Shown piece by piece: positions 45,552 through 55,841 of a DNA stretch of 64,000 nucleotides. How positions within the stretch are numbered: the stretch's first letter is position 1; the number at the start of each line of letters is the position of its first letter. The translations under genes and the position numbers were made by a program. Source of the DNA: an uncultured Lachnospiraceae bacterium (lineage in GTDB: Bacteria > Bacillota > Clostridia > Lachnospirales > Lachnospiraceae); contig CAJTMB010000001.1 of NCBI GenBank assembly GCA_910577105.1, forward strand, positions 158,590 to 222,589. Direction: 5' to 3'. The notes under the pieces were generated by a model. It did not search any database, was not told the origin of the DNA, and was given only the letters and a program-made list of their open reading frames with translations.

Positions 45552-47159
45552 ATGCCGGTAAAATATGTATTTGTCACAGGCGGCGTAGTATCAGGACTTG
45601 GAAAGGGCATCACGGCGGCGTCCTTAGGACGTTTGTTAAAATCGCGGGGTTACAAAGTAACCATGCAGAAATTTGACCCCTACATCAATATTGACCCCGG
45701 CACCATGAACCCCATCCAGCACGGGGAAGTTTTCGTCACCGACGACGGCACGGAAACGGATTTGGACCTGGGACACTACGAACGTTTTATTGACGAAAAC
45801 CTGGACAAAAACTCCAACGTCACCACGGGAAAGGTATATTGGAACGTATTGCAGAAGGAGCGCCGCGGCGACTATGGAGGCAGCACCGTGCAGGTCATTC
45901 CCCACATTACCAATGAAATCAAAAGCCGGTTTTACCAAAACAATTCCGATGGGGAAACCCGCATTGCCATCATCGAGGTAGGCGGCACAGTGGGCGACAT
46001 TGAAAGCCAGCCGTTTTTGGAATCCATCCGTCAGTTTCAGCATGAGGTCGGGCACGAAAATGCCATTTTGATTCATGTCACGCTGATTCCATATCTGAGC
46101 GCCTCCCAGGAACTAAAAACGAAGCCTACACAGGCAAGCGTGAAGGACTTACAGGGCATGGGCATCTGGCCGGATATTCTGGTATGCAGGAGCGAACATC
46201 CCCTTAATAAGGATATAAAAGAAAAAATTGCCCTCTTTTGCAATGTCCCGGACAAATATGTGCTGCAAAATCCGGATGTTCCATACCTGTATGAGGCCCC
46301 CCTTGCCATGGAAAAAGAGCGTCTGGCGCAGGCAGCATGTGAATGTCTGCATCTTCCCTGTCCCGAACCGGATTTAAAAGACTGGGAAAAGATGGTGGGA
46401 GATTTAAAGTATCCCACCGATTCTGTCACCATTGCACTGGTGGGAAAATACATTCAGCTTCATGACGCCTATATCAGCGTGGCGGAAGCCTTAAAACACG
46501 GCGGCATTGCCAACCATACTGCCGTAAACATAAAATGGATTGATTCCGAAACCGTGACGTCCGAAAACACCGACACACTGTTTTCGGACGTGCAGGGCAT
46601 TCTGGTGCCCGGTGGTTTCGGACAACGCGGCATTGAAGGCATGATTCACGCCATCGGCCATGCAAGGGTCAGGAAAATTCCGTTTCTGGGTCTTTGTCTG
46701 GGAATGCAGCTTACCATTGTGGAATATGCCCGCAATGTCTTAGGCCTTGCGAAAGCCCACAGTTCGGAAATGGAACCCGACACCCCCCATCCCGTCATCG
46801 CCCTGATGCCGGACCAAAACGGTGTGGAAAATATCGGAGGCACCCTGCGGCTCGGCGCATATCCCTGCATACTTGCGGAAAACACCCTTGCACGCAGACT
46901 CTATGGGGAAAACCTGATTTCGGAACGCCACAGGCACCGCTACGAAGTCAACAATGCATACCGCCCTGCCCTGACAGAACACGGCCTGCTGCTCTCCGGC
47001 ACATCGCCTGATAACCGTATTGTGGAAATATGTGAGTTAAAAGACCATCCCTATTTCATTGCCACACAGGCCCATCCGGAGTTTAAGTCCAGACCTAACA
47101 GACCTCATCCTTTATTTAAGGGTCTTATATCCGCTGCTTTACAATATAGAAACCAATAA
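45552..47159 (+). CDS. pyrG: CTP synthase
   Basis: Glutamine-dependent amination of UTP to CTP. 535 aa with an N-terminal synthetase domain ([23 protein letters not shown] at ~11-33, [17 protein letters not shown]) and a C-terminal class I glutamine amidotransferase domain ([11 protein letters not shown] with the nucleophile Cys, and the His/Glu of [17 protein letters not shown]). RBS GGAGG. It is expressed from a promoter separated from the gene by a terminator-like hairpin and structured repeat copy B. The last of the pyrimidine genes, unlinked to pyrCKD. Confidence 0.96.
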   Translation: MPVKYVFVTGGVVSGLGKGITAASLGRLLKSRGYKVTMQKFDPYINIDPGTMNPIQHGEVFVTDDGTETDLDLGHYERFIDENLDKNSNVTTGKVYWNVLQKERRGDYGGSTVQVIPHITNEIKSRFYQNNSDGETRIAIIEVGGTVGDIESQPFLESIRQFQHEVGHENAILIHVTLIPYLSASQELKTKPTQASVKDLQGMGIWPDILVCRSEHPLNKDIKEKIALFCNVPDKYVLQNPDVPYLYEAPLAMEKERLAQAACECLHLPCPEPDLKDWEKMVGDLKYPTDSVTIALVGKYIQLHDAYISVAEALKHGGIANHTAVNIKWIDSETVTSENTDTLFSDVQGILVPGGFGQRGIEGMIHAIGHARVRKIPFLGLCLGMQLTIVEYARNVLGLAKAHSSEMEPDTPHPVIALMPDQNGVENIGGTLRLGAYPCILAENTLARRLYGENLISERHRHRYEVNNAYRPALTEHGLLLSGTSPDNRIVEICELKDHPYFIATQAHPEFKSRPNRPHPLFKGLISAALQYRNQ

Positions 47160-47175
47160 TTGGATTATTTATCCA

Positions 47176-47217
47176 AAAACAGGATATAAATATCGCATGA
47201 TATTTATATCCTGTTTT
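47176..47217 (+). terminator. Intrinsic terminator of pyrG
   Basis: A 19-bp perfect stem (47176-47194 / 47199-47217) with a 4-nt GCAT loop, followed by a T-rich stretch. It could also act from the minus strand for the antiporter operon ending at 47387. Confidence 0.88.
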
Positions 47218-47386
47218 AATTTTTTCTTCTTATTATTAAAAAATCCCCATCTATTTGGAGTTCATTGAATAAAAATTGTATTTTACAACCAACTGTTTTT
47301 TTACTAATATGCAAGTTTACATCTTATCACTTGCATTTTGAATATATCTTTTATTAATTTTGACTGTTTTTCCGTCATTGATATCA

Positions 47387-49486
47387 TCAGGATAATAACA
47401 TATAAAGCAGGGTAAACAACAAGCCCAGGCAAAATAAAAGCAGGCCAAACGACAAACTTCTGCCAATCATGACATTATTTTCACTCTGCTCCTTCTCAAG
47501 CATTGCCAAACGGTGTTCAAAAGAAACCTGAATGGGCCGTTTCCTGCACACAGTGCGGTTCAGAGCCTTTTTGGAACCGTCTAACAGCACACCGGCCGCA
47601 TGGGTAAGAGCATTGCCCTCCTCCAGTTCATGAGAGAGGGGCGCATCCCTGTATACAGTCTTTCTCAAGCCTACTACAATATAATCGGGCAGCCGGTCAA
47701 GCAGCCTTAAAATAACACACAAACCAAACACAAATCCCTTTAACATAGGCCGGTATACCCTGTTTTCCAAATCCCATTTCGGCGGCCATCTGTCCACATA
47801 CTCCCCATTTTTCATCATTCCTTTCCTTACTGCCAAAAGGTATGCCACTGCGCCTGACACAAGGGATAAAAACGCACCGGATAAGCTCTCCCCGTTAAAG
47901 GTTTGCAGTAAAATTCCACCTCCAATACCGGCGGCAGGAACAAAAACAGCTGTTATTGTTAGCAGGAATGCGCTTAGAACGCCCATATACTTTCTGTTTT
48001 CTTCATAAGATGCCTGAACTGTTCCATCCCTGTTTTTCTCCCAAAACACAGCGATATACAGTTTCGCCATATAGGCGGCGGTCAGTCCGCCACTTAATAA
48101 AAACAGGCCTTCCGCCCCCTTCATCCATATTCCGCCGAAAGATTCCCGCCAAATGGTCATCCCTTCATGAATCAGGCTTTTACTGACATATCCGTTAAAC
48201 AATGGCACTCCCGCAAGGCCAAGGCTCCCCGCAAGAAAGAGCAGGTTTAAAAGCGGTTTCTTCCTTCCGAAGCCGCGTATATCGTTCAAATCCAGCTTAT
48301 GCAGATTCATAAACACCACACCCGCTGCACAGAACAGCAGCAGCTTTAGCAGGGAGTGATTTACCATATGCAGAATTGCGCCGTTTAACGAGGCATGAAA
48401 ACCTTCCCCGATTTCCCGGCCGCCAAACATTCCCGCAAGTCCCATTCCCGTAAAAACAAATCCTATCTGGGATACGGAAGAACATGCAAGCGTGCGCTTT
48501 AAATCCACGGAAAACAGGGCAAGGAGGGCGCCTGTAGTCATGGTAAGAAGTCCCAATATGAAGATAAGCTTTCCAAACGCCTCACTGCCGGCAAAAAGCT
48601 GTAACGTCAGCAGCATGCATCCAAACACACCCGTCTTGGTAAGAACACCGGATAAGAGCGCAGAGGCAGGAGCCGGCGCCACAGGATGTGCTTTGGGCAG
48701 CCAGATATGCAGGGGCGCCACACCGGCTTTCGCCCCAAATCCCACAAGCATCAGAATCCCTGCTGCTTTCAGCCTTCCTTTGTCTATCCCGTTTGCAGGT
48801 GCGCCCTGCCAGAAAACGCGCAAATCCCCCAGCGTAGAAAGTGTTTTCGTTTCCCCGTATAAAAGAAACATCCCCATCAGGATGCAAAGCCCGCCAAGGA
48901 TGGCAATGGCAAGGTATGTTTCCGCCGCAAGCAACGATTCCTTCCGCTCATCCTGCGCCACCCACATATAGGATGTAAGGGACATGATTTCAAAAAACAC
49001 AAACATGGTAAAAAAGTCGCCGGAAAGAAAAACACCCACTGTAGCGCCCAGCGTCAGTAACAAAAAGAAGTAATACCTGTTCTTATTTTCATAATCTTTC
49101 ATATAGGAAAAGGAAAACAAGGTGCTGACAAACCACATGAATGCCGCCACAAGGGTATACAGCAGCCGAAAACCGTCCGTGGCAAAGGTAAGCCCCATAC
49201 CGCAAAAGCCTTTCCATTCTGCCGCCGCTGCCGCCATGGCATATCCCGCCTTCAAGTCCATAAAAACCGGCAGGCTTTCCAAAAGCGGATGCAGGCACAA
49301 GACGGCGGCAAGCAGCACCTCTACCGACACAGTCACCGCCGCCATGATATTCCTCCGGCAATCCGGGCAAAGAACTTTTCCATCCATCCCGCCTTCCCCT
49401 GCATTTTCCCCCAAAAGACCGCACAGCCATGTCAGGAACGCCCCTATAAAGGGCCAAATTACCGCAAATGTAATCCAGACTTCCAT
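47387..49486 (-). CDS. NuoL/MrpA-type proton-conducting transporter subunit
   Basis: 699 aa, about 16 transmembrane segments. Proton_antipo_M signature: TM5 Glu in FTMFVFFEIMSLTSYMW, TM7 Lys in VGFGAKAGVAPLHIWLPKAHPVAPAPASALL, and TM8 Lys/His segments, so the pumping residues are present. The extra C-terminal region (~600-699) is cytosolic with a final TM. It is the last of ten genes in a Mrp/Mbh-type operon and the fourth antiporter-like subunit. The 227-bp gap to pyrG holds only the terminator. Confidence 0.9.
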   Translation of the reverse strand: MEVWITFAVIWPFIGAFLTWLCGLLGENAGEGGMDGKVLCPDCRRNIMAAVTVSVEVLLAAVLCLHPLLESLPVFMDLKAGYAMAAAAAEWKGFCGMGLTFATDGFRLLYTLVAAFMWFVSTLFSFSYMKDYENKNRYYFFLLLTLGATVGVFLSGDFFTMFVFFEIMSLTSYMWVAQDERKESLLAAETYLAIAILGGLCILMGMFLLYGETKTLSTLGDLRVFWQGAPANGIDKGRLKAAGILMLVGFGAKAGVAPLHIWLPKAHPVAPAPASALLSGVLTKTGVFGCMLLTLQLFAGSEAFGKLIFILGLLTMTTGALLALFSVDLKRTLACSSVSQIGFVFTGMGLAGMFGGREIGEGFHASLNGAILHMVNHSLLKLLLFCAAGVVFMNLHKLDLNDIRGFGRKKPLLNLLFLAGSLGLAGVPLFNGYVSKSLIHEGMTIWRESFGGIWMKGAEGLFLLSGGLTAAYMAKLYIAVFWEKNRDGTVQASYEENRKYMGVLSAFLLTITAVFVPAAGIGGGILLQTFNGESLSGAFLSLVSGAVAYLLAVRKGMMKNGEYVDRWPPKWDLENRVYRPMLKGFVFGLCVILRLLDRLPDYIVVGLRKTVYRDAPLSHELEEGNALTHAAGVLLDGSKKALNRTVCRKRPIQVSFEHRLAMLEKEQSENNVMIGRSLSFGLLLFCLGLLFTLLYMLLS

Positions 49487-49497
49487 TCTTTTGCCTC

Positions 49498-50973
49498 CTA
49501 TCGCACCCCTGCCGCCACGTCAGATAAAAAACCGACGACAGGTGCGGAATATAATCCCAGAAACAAGATGCCAACCGCAAAAAAGTACAAAGGGATACGC
49601 ATACACGCTCCCGGTTCCCCCGCTTTATCCTGATTTGCAAAATCCTCCTGCACTTTGGGAATAAACAGACGTATCACCAAGCCAAACATATAGATGGCCG
49701 TGAGCAGCGCCGACACCAAAAGCGCGCCGACGCCAAGATACGCCAGTCTGTTTTCGGTTGACACCGCCGCATACGCCAGATTCCATTTGCTGATAAAACC
49801 GGCAGTCAGGGGAACACCCATCAGGCTCAGGGCGGACACAGCAAAGCAGGCGGATACCCGGGGCATTTTCTTTCCCAGACCGTCAATCTCATAAACATAC
49901 CGGCAGCCTGCTTTTTGCATCATGGCCCCCACGCTAAAGAAAGCGCATATTTTCATTACCGCATGGAATACCATATGACTTAATGCGCCTGTAAGCCCCA
50001 CGGGCGTCATAATGGTAACACCGAACAGGATATACGAAAGATTGCTGGAGGTGGAATATGCCAGCCTCCTCTTGAGATGGGTTTCCTTAACCGCCTTGGA
50101 ACAGCCGTATACAATCGTGACAATCGTCAGCGCCATCACCACATTCTGCGCCCAGGTTCCACACAGAAAATCGGTTCCGAAACTGTAATAGGTCAGGCGC
50201 ATTATGGCAAAGGCGCCCGATTTCACCACTGCCACCGCATGGAGCAGGGCTGTCACCGGGGTAGGTGCGACACCCGCATCCGGCAGCCAGGAATGAAAAG
50301 GAAACAATGCCGCCTTCACGCCAAATCCGCAAAAAGCCAGCACATAGATGAAAAGCAGGATGTTTGTCCTATCCCCTATTTTCGCAATATCCAGCACTCC
50401 CCCATAAACAAAATTGGTGGTGCTGCCATAAACAATGATAAATATCAGCCCGATAAAGGCAAACGCTGCTCCCCCCAACGAATAATACAGGTATTTTCTA
50501 CTTGCCAGAACTGCCTGCTTTGTCAGTGTATGCATGACAAGGGGAACCGTAACCAGTGTCAGAAGTTCATAAAAGAAATACATGGTTAACAGGTTTCCGG
50601 CAAAGGATATTCCCAGGGTAACTCCGTAAGTTATGATATAAAACAGAAAAAACTGTTTTTCCCTTTCCTCCTGTTTCATATATTCAAACGAATAAAGCGC
50701 CGCCAACGGCCAGAGCGCGGAAAGCATCCCTGCAAAAACCATGGACAAGCCATCCACCTTCAACTCAAGCGCCAGGTTTCCGGTAAAGTATACGATACGG
50801 AAAGTCTCCCCGGGGCTGTTCACCAATAGACTCCACACCAGTACAGAGGTGGCGCAAATTAAGATTTCCATATAAATCAGCATAACACTACGGCTTCTCC
50901 ATTTTATAAGCGGCACCAAAATACTTCCCGCAATCGGCAGCAATATCGCTGCCGGCATCAAAACTTCGCTCAT
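49498..50973 (-). CDS. MrpD/NuoM-type antiporter subunit (third copy)
   Basis: 491-aa polytopic protein with ~14 transmembrane segments. TM5 Glu in NLLTMYFFYELLTLVTVPLVMHT and TM7 Lys in FCGFGVKAALFPFHSWLPDAGVAPTPVTALLHAVAVVKSGAF are intact. The start overlaps the previous gene's end by 4 bp. The protein is a proton/cation-translocating paralogue of the two upstream MrpD-like subunits, from which it differs in loops, so it is a separate functional subunit and not a duplication artifact. Confidence 0.9.
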   Translation of the reverse strand: MSEVLMPAAILLPIAGSILVPLIKWRSRSVMLIYMEILICATSVLVWSLLVNSPGETFRIVYFTGNLALELKVDGLSMVFAGMLSALWPLAALYSFEYMKQEEREKQFFLFYIITYGVTLGISFAGNLLTMYFFYELLTLVTVPLVMHTLTKQAVLASRKYLYYSLGGAAFAFIGLIFIIVYGSTTNFVYGGVLDIAKIGDRTNILLFIYVLAFCGFGVKAALFPFHSWLPDAGVAPTPVTALLHAVAVVKSGAFAIMRLTYYSFGTDFLCGTWAQNVVMALTIVTIVYGCSKAVKETHLKRRLAYSTSSNLSYILFGVTIMTPVGLTGALSHMVFHAVMKICAFFSVGAMMQKAGCRYVYEIDGLGKKMPRVSACFAVSALSLMGVPLTAGFISKWNLAYAAVSTENRLAYLGVGALLVSALLTAIYMFGLVIRLFIPKVQEDFANQDKAGEPGACMRIPLYFFAVGILFLGLYSAPVVGFLSDVAAGVR

Positions 50974-52466
50974 CCTGCCACCTCCTTAAAAAGGATTCCC
51001 GCCATGCTGCCGCAAAACTCCATTATCTTTCCGGGAAACATTCCCAAAAGCAAAACCGCCAATGCAAGGGCTGTCATGCTGATACACATAAGGAGCGGCG
51101 CCTCGTCCCTTTTTACACCCAAAGAACCCTCCTGCTGCCCCCGGTATTCCTTCCCCGGCAAAAAGCCTTTTACCGCTACCTGCAGCAGGTACAAAGCCGT
51201 AAGCATTGCGCTGACAAGCAGGATGGCCGCCCCCAAAACACCGTAAACCGGCAGACCGGACTCCATGCATCCCATTCCCAGATACCATTTGCTGACAAAT
51301 CCGGCAAAAGGAGGCATTCCGATTAACGACAGGGAAAAAACAACATAACACCACATGGTAACAGGCATCTTTTTGCCGATTCCGGCAAGCTCGTCCACCC
51401 TTGTCTTTCCTGTTTTCCGGATAATTGCACCGGCAGCCAGAAACAGACCGCATTTCATAAGGGCGTGGCCGCCTGTGTGCAGCAGCGCTCCCTCAAGTCC
51501 CGGAGGCGTAAGAAGCGCAATTCCCAGCAGGATATAGGACACCTGGCTGACAGTGGAATACGCCAGCCTCTTCTTAAATACTTTTTCCCTGCACGCCATC
51601 GCCGAGCCTGTCAGAATGGTAATCATTATCAACACAAGCCATATTTTCTGTACCCAGGTTCCACGGATAAACTCTGTGCCGAACAGAAAATAGACCGTAC
51701 GGATAACTCCCAGCACACCGGCTTTTACAATCACACCCGAAAGCGCTGCCGATGCCGGGGCAGGAGCCACGGGATGCGCGGCTGTCAGCCAGACATGCAT
51801 GGGAAACATGCCGGCCTTCACACCAAAACCAAAAAGCATCAGAAAAACAGCGGTAAGCAGCAGACCGCCCTTTCCCTCAAGCAGCGACATATCCAGCACT
51901 CCCCCTGCAGTAAAGGTAAGGGTATTGGCATACCTGTTTAAAAAATAAATACCGAACAATACCATATAAGCGCCGGCAAGTGAAAAGAACAGATACTTCA
52001 GTCCTGCCAATACCGCTTCCCTGGTTCTTGTGTGCATAACCAGCGGAAGGGAAAGCAGGGTCATCAGCTCATAAAACACATAGAATGTAATGATATTCCC
52101 GGCAAAGTCGAGTCCCATTAAAATGCCGTATACCATCAGATAAAAACCATAATACCCTTTTTCCCTCTGTTCACGGGACATATAGGAAAAAGAATACAGA
52201 CCTGCCGCCAGCCATACCACGGTCGTGACTGCCGCAAAGAAACGGCTGATACCGTCTGCCTTAAATAAAACAGGCAGGCTTCTCGTCAGGGAAAATACCG
52301 TAACAGGCACATTATCCTTTGTCACAAACAGTGCAGCCACCACCAGTACGCCGGATAATACCAGTGCAGCGGCAGTGTAAATACACATATTCTTTCTGTT
52401 TTTCCATCCGGGTAAAAGCAGCAGAAGCCCTGCGCACACCGGAACCAGTATGGACGCTACTATCAT
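50970..52466 (-). CDS. MrpD/NuoM-type antiporter subunit (second copy)
   Basis: 498 aa from ATG 52466, which has GGAGAT at a suitable distance and overlaps the upstream stop; the longer frame to 52556 is unlikely. Conserved TM5 Glu in NIITFYVFYELMTLLSLPLVMHT and TM7 Lys in LFGFGVKAGMFPMHVWLTAAHPVAPAPASAALSG are present. The coding regions of this gene and its neighbours overlap by 4 bp, so this is a tightly coupled operon. Confidence 0.9.
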   Translation of the reverse strand: MIVASILVPVCAGLLLLLPGWKNRKNMCIYTAAALVLSGVLVVAALFVTKDNVPVTVFSLTRSLPVLFKADGISRFFAAVTTVVWLAAGLYSFSYMSREQREKGYYGFYLMVYGILMGLDFAGNIITFYVFYELMTLLSLPLVMHTRTREAVLAGLKYLFFSLAGAYMVLFGIYFLNRYANTLTFTAGGVLDMSLLEGKGGLLLTAVFLMLFGFGVKAGMFPMHVWLTAAHPVAPAPASAALSGVIVKAGVLGVIRTVYFLFGTEFIRGTWVQKIWLVLIMITILTGSAMACREKVFKKRLAYSTVSQVSYILLGIALLTPPGLEGALLHTGGHALMKCGLFLAAGAIIRKTGKTRVDELAGIGKKMPVTMWCYVVFSLSLIGMPPFAGFVSKWYLGMGCMESGLPVYGVLGAAILLVSAMLTALYLLQVAVKGFLPGKEYRGQQEGSLGVKRDEAPLLMCISMTALALAVLLLGMFPGKIMEFCGSMAGILFKEVAG

Positions 52467-53953
52467 ACAAACATCTCCAGTCCTTTTCCGATTACATCCA
52501 CCAAAAATTGGGACATGGTTCCCAATAAAACATTTAAGGCCACAAGACAGATACATGAGGCGGCAAACAGTTTCTGTTTTCCAAACGTGCGCACCTCATA
52601 ATCCGTTTTCATAGGCCGGTAAATCCTTATAACTGTTTTCATAAAGTAAATGGCATTCAGTATGGTACTGACTGCCAGCGCAATCAGCGCGGGCAGCATC
52701 TTGCCGTGGTTTAACACCGCGGCCTGGGAAAACAATAGCTTACTGATAAAACCGGAAAAAAGCGGCACTCCCACCATGGAAAGCGCACCTGCGCCGAAAG
52801 CCGCCCCCGCAATTTTGTTCCGGTAGGCAGAACCCTTCAAATCCGTAAAACGCTTACTCTGCCCCGACACGTCGGTCAGGCCCACACCGGCAATAAACAA
52901 AAGCGCCTTTGTTGCCGCATGGGAAAAAATATGAAAAATGGCTGCCGCCATCCCCGCCTGCGTCCCCATGCCGATACCCATATAGATATACCCAATCTGC
53001 GCCACGGAAGAAAAAGCAACCATACGCCGGATATCATCCTCCTTAATTGCGCTTAAGGAACCGAATATCATACCTGCAAGCCCAAACACAAACAGGATAT
53101 TATTGATTTTGCTGTCGCCAAACACCTCAAATCCAATCACCCGGTAGATAATCTTTATCAGCAAAAAGATATACCCCTTGCTCACAAGGCTTGACAGGAT
53201 TGCCGCGCTTGATGCCGTGGAGTATCCATAGGCGTCAGGCACCCATGTGTGAAAGGGAAACAGGGCGCTCTTTATGGCAAGGCCAACCGTCATAAGGCCG
53301 ATTGTGATGGTGAGCGGAACCTGATACCGTCCGGAAGCATGGAGCATCACCACGGCCTCCCTGATATTTTCCATTAAAAGATGGCCTGTCAAATCATACA
53401 GCATACAAAGGCCCATCAGCAAAAGGCCTGAGCCTAAAAGGCTCATAATCATATACCTGACTGCCGCCTCTATGGTACGCCCGGTCTGCCTAATCATAAT
53501 CAGTCCGCATGCCGAAATGGTGTTGATTTCCACAAACACATATGCCGTAAACAAATCGTTGGTATAGATAATCGCTAACAGGGAGCAGAGCATCATATTT
53601 GTCAGGATATAGTAATAGTTCAGCTTTTCCGCTTCTATCTCTTCCTCGATATGCTTCCTGCCTCCCCACAGGGAAAACAACATGATGAAACAAAAAAACA
53701 GCGCCAGCGCCGACTCCAACACCCCTGCCCGAATTTCATTGCCGAAGGGCGCGGGAAAATGTCCCATTTTGTAAGTATAGCTTTCCCCTGTCTGCAAGGT
53801 AAAGACAAGGGTTGCCGCCGACAAAACCATCACAGCCGTCAAAACAACCCGGTTTATCACACGCGCCGCTTTTCCGTTCATTACGGAACAGACCGCACCG
53901 GAAAACAGGGAAAGCACTATGGACAGAAAGGGAAAATTCTGTACAAAAGCCAT
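52463..53953 (-). CDS. MrpD/NuoM-type antiporter subunit (first copy)
   Basis: 496 aa. The likely orthologue of MrpD/MbhH by position directly after the MrpC-like gene. TM5 Glu in TNDLFTAYVFVEINTISACGLIMIRQ and TM7 Lys in MTVGLAIKSALFPFHTWVPDAYGYSTASSAAILSSLVSKGYIF are present. It starts 1 bp after the MrpC stop. Confidence 0.9.
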   Translation of the reverse strand: MAFVQNFPFLSIVLSLFSGAVCSVMNGKAARVINRVVLTAVMVLSAATLVFTLQTGESYTYKMGHFPAPFGNEIRAGVLESALALFFCFIMLFSLWGGRKHIEEEIEAEKLNYYYILTNMMLCSLLAIIYTNDLFTAYVFVEINTISACGLIMIRQTGRTIEAAVRYMIMSLLGSGLLLMGLCMLYDLTGHLLMENIREAVVMLHASGRYQVPLTITIGLMTVGLAIKSALFPFHTWVPDAYGYSTASSAAILSSLVSKGYIFLLIKIIYRVIGFEVFGDSKINNILFVFGLAGMIFGSLSAIKEDDIRRMVAFSSVAQIGYIYMGIGMGTQAGMAAAIFHIFSHAATKALLFIAGVGLTDVSGQSKRFTDLKGSAYRNKIAGAAFGAGALSMVGVPLFSGFISKLLFSQAAVLNHGKMLPALIALAVSTILNAIYFMKTVIRIYRPMKTDYEVRTFGKQKLFAASCICLVALNVLLGTMSQFLVDVIGKGLEMFV

Positions 53954-54328
53954 CTATCTCCCCTCCTTTTTGAGCAGCGCGGAAATCTCATCCAAATCAA
54001 GGGTGTGATACCTGCGGTACAGCCGGATGGTCAGGGAAAGCATCAACGCCGTCACCGACACGGAAACCACAATACCGGTCAGCACAAGTCCGCCGGGAAC
54101 CGGATTAATGTATGCCTCCACGCTCTGTATGCCGTCTGTCACAATGGGCGCAGCCCTGCCGGTAATATACCCTTTTTCCGCCAGAAAAAGGTAAATGGCG
54201 CTGTCCATGATATTTAATCCGATAATTTTCTTTATCAGGTTTTTCTGTAAAAGCAGGTTACAGAAACCAATGCCAAACAGCAGCATGGCAACCGCTTCCC
54301 CAAAATTCAAAAACAGGTTCGGACCCAT
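53954..54328 (-). CDS. MrpC/NuoK-like antiporter subunit
   Basis: 124 aa from ATG 54328 (AAGGGAGGG site); an upstream Met at 54382 lacks one and lies within the MrpB gene. Three transmembrane segments with the Glu-containing motif NFGEAVAMLLFGIGFCNLLLQKNLIKKIIGLNIMDSAIYLFLAEKG, then ALMLSLTIRLYRRYHTLDLDEIS in a cytosolic tail. It matches the MnhC/NuoK family. Confidence 0.9.
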   Translation of the reverse strand: MGPNLFLNFGEAVAMLLFGIGFCNLLLQKNLIKKIIGLNIMDSAIYLFLAEKGYITGRAAPIVTDGIQSVEAYINPVPGGLVLTGIVVSVSVTALMLSLTIRLYRRYHTLDLDEISALLKKEGR

Positions 54329-54329
54329 A

Positions 54330-55244
54330 CTAAAACCCTCCCTTCCGAAACAGGGCGTAAAAAGCATACATGGTACACGCAACCACCAGCCCCACGCAGA
54401 TATTTAACGGCAGGATAAGCCCGCTGCTCAAAATGGCTCCGGGCGTCCCAAGAGGTATCGCACTGTGTATATCATTTGCACCCGTATAAAAGGAATAACT
54501 TTTTGCCAGACAATAAAAAGCCAGCGAAAACAGGCAGACCCTTTTGTATGTTTTTTCCGTAAAAAAACGTTCCGTTTTTGCAAAGCCGAAAGCGTTCAGG
54601 TACAAAATCAATCCCGAACCGATAATCGCGCCTCCCGAAAAGCCGCCGCCGGGTGAGAGATGTCCGTTCAAAATCACATATATGCCGAAAATCATTATCA
54701 TGGGAACCAGCACAAACGCGGCCTTTTGCAGAATGGTATCGTTTTTGGGTTCGTAAATACGGTCATTTTCCTCTTGTTTCCCCTTACCTGCACGCAGCAA
54801 TACAAATACCGTAACCGCCGCGACAAATAATACATGGGATTCCCCCAATGTGTCAAAGGCCCGGTAATCCAGAATCATACCGGTGACAATATTGACTGCC
54901 CCTGTCTCCTGAAGTCCCTTTTCAATATAACGCGCAGAAACCTCATTGTTATCCGGGTTGGCGGCATGTCCCACCGGCGGCAGGAAAGATACTGCCAGCA
55001 GGAGAAGCAGAATCAAAAGGATACCGAAATCCACAGCAAGAATGCGGTAAAGATGTTTAAAAAACTTATATTCCCTGTTGTGCTCCACATCGTTTACGCG
55101 CTCACGGAGACGCTTGTTCTCCCGCATACGCTCCATAAGCACCTCTTGCGGCACTTCATATTCTTCCTGAGGTTTTACCTCCACATTTCCCTCATACAAA
55201 TCCTCTTCCCCGTCCAGCCAGGCAAGAAACCTATCCTTCTTCAT
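54330..55244 (-). CDS. MbhE-MrpB fused antiporter subunit
   Basis: 304 aa from ATG 55244 (GGGAGG). Residues ~1-70 are a charged cytosolic tail. Then a segment VNIVTGMILDYRAFDTLGESHVLFVAAVTVFVLL is typical of the MbhE (MrpA C-terminal) domain, followed by an MnhB-type domain (ILNGHLSPGGGFSGGAIIGSGLILYLNAFGF, GTPGAILSSGLILPLNICVGLVVACTMYAFYAL). So two Mrp/Mbh modules are joined in one polypeptide. It overlaps the DUF4040 gene by 14 bp. Confidence 0.82.
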   Translation of the reverse strand: MKKDRFLAWLDGEEDLYEGNVEVKPQEEYEVPQEVLMERMRENKRLRERVNDVEHNREYKFFKHLYRILAVDFGILLILLLLLAVSFLPPVGHAANPDNNEVSARYIEKGLQETGAVNIVTGMILDYRAFDTLGESHVLFVAAVTVFVLLRAGKGKQEENDRIYEPKNDTILQKAAFVLVPMIMIFGIYVILNGHLSPGGGFSGGAIIGSGLILYLNAFGFAKTERFFTEKTYKRVCLFSLAFYCLAKSYSFYTGANDIHSAIPLGTPGAILSSGLILPLNICVGLVVACTMYAFYALFRKGGF

Positions 55245-55491
55245 CCGTCTCTTCCTCCCTGATTGCATGGATTTTTTTCAGCGTCACAAAAAAAAGCAGA
55301 CTCGTCACGCCTGCCCCCACGGCAGCCTCGGTAATCGCCAAATCCGGGGATTCCAGACAAATCCAAATCATCGACATCACCAGGGAGAAGGACATGTAGA
55401 TAATAATGGAATTTAACAAATTTTTGGATAAGCTGACGGAAACCGCACAGACCACCAGAAATCCCAGTAAAAGATACTGTAGGATAATCAT
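55231..55491 (-). CDS. DUF4040 / MbhD-like subunit
   Basis: 86 aa with ~3 transmembrane segments. SLSKNLLNSIIIYMSFSLVMSMIWICLESPDLAITEAAVGAGVTSLLFFVTL is the MbhD/DUF4040 pattern that in canonical Mrp is part of the MrpA C-terminus. Here it is a separate gene, as in archaeal Mbh. Start and end overlap neighbours. Confidence 0.88.
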   Translation of the reverse strand: MIILQYLLLGFLVVCAVSVSLSKNLLNSIIIYMSFSLVMSMIWICLESPDLAITEAAVGAGVTSLLFFVTLKKIHAIREEETDEEG

Positions 55492-55841
55492 GCTTTTTCT
55501 CCCTCCTTATCCGTTTCCTTATCCTCTTGCACCTCACAGAAGTCTGAAAGGTTCCCGCATGTAGTGGTTTCCAGCCTTGCAACCAGATGGGCGGAAACCG
55601 GGGATGCGCACCAAAGAAACAAAATAACCAGAGCCATCTTCAGGGTAGTAAAATTAAATCCGGAAAAAATCATAAGCCCCGCCATGGAAAAACTGATGCC
55701 CAGCGTATCTCCCATGGCTGCCGCATGCATCCGGTTCAGCACATATTTATAACGGAACACGCCTGCCAGCTGTACAAAAAAAATCAATATGCCAATCGCA
55801 AGGAACACTGTTCCTGCCACAAACCTAATCCATTCAAGCAT
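55488..55841 (-). CDS. MrpG/MnhG antiporter subunit
   Basis: 117 aa from ATG 55841 (AGGAG). Three transmembrane segments. FFVQLAGVFRYKYVLNRMHAAAMGDTLGISFSMAGLMIF matches MnhG (PhaG). Overlaps MrpF by 8 bp. Confidence 0.9.
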   Translation of the reverse strand: MLEWIRFVAGTVFLAIGILIFFVQLAGVFRYKYVLNRMHAAAMGDTLGISFSMAGLMIFSGFNFTTLKMALVILFLWCASPVSAHLVARLETTTCGNLSDFCEVQEDKETDKEGEKA

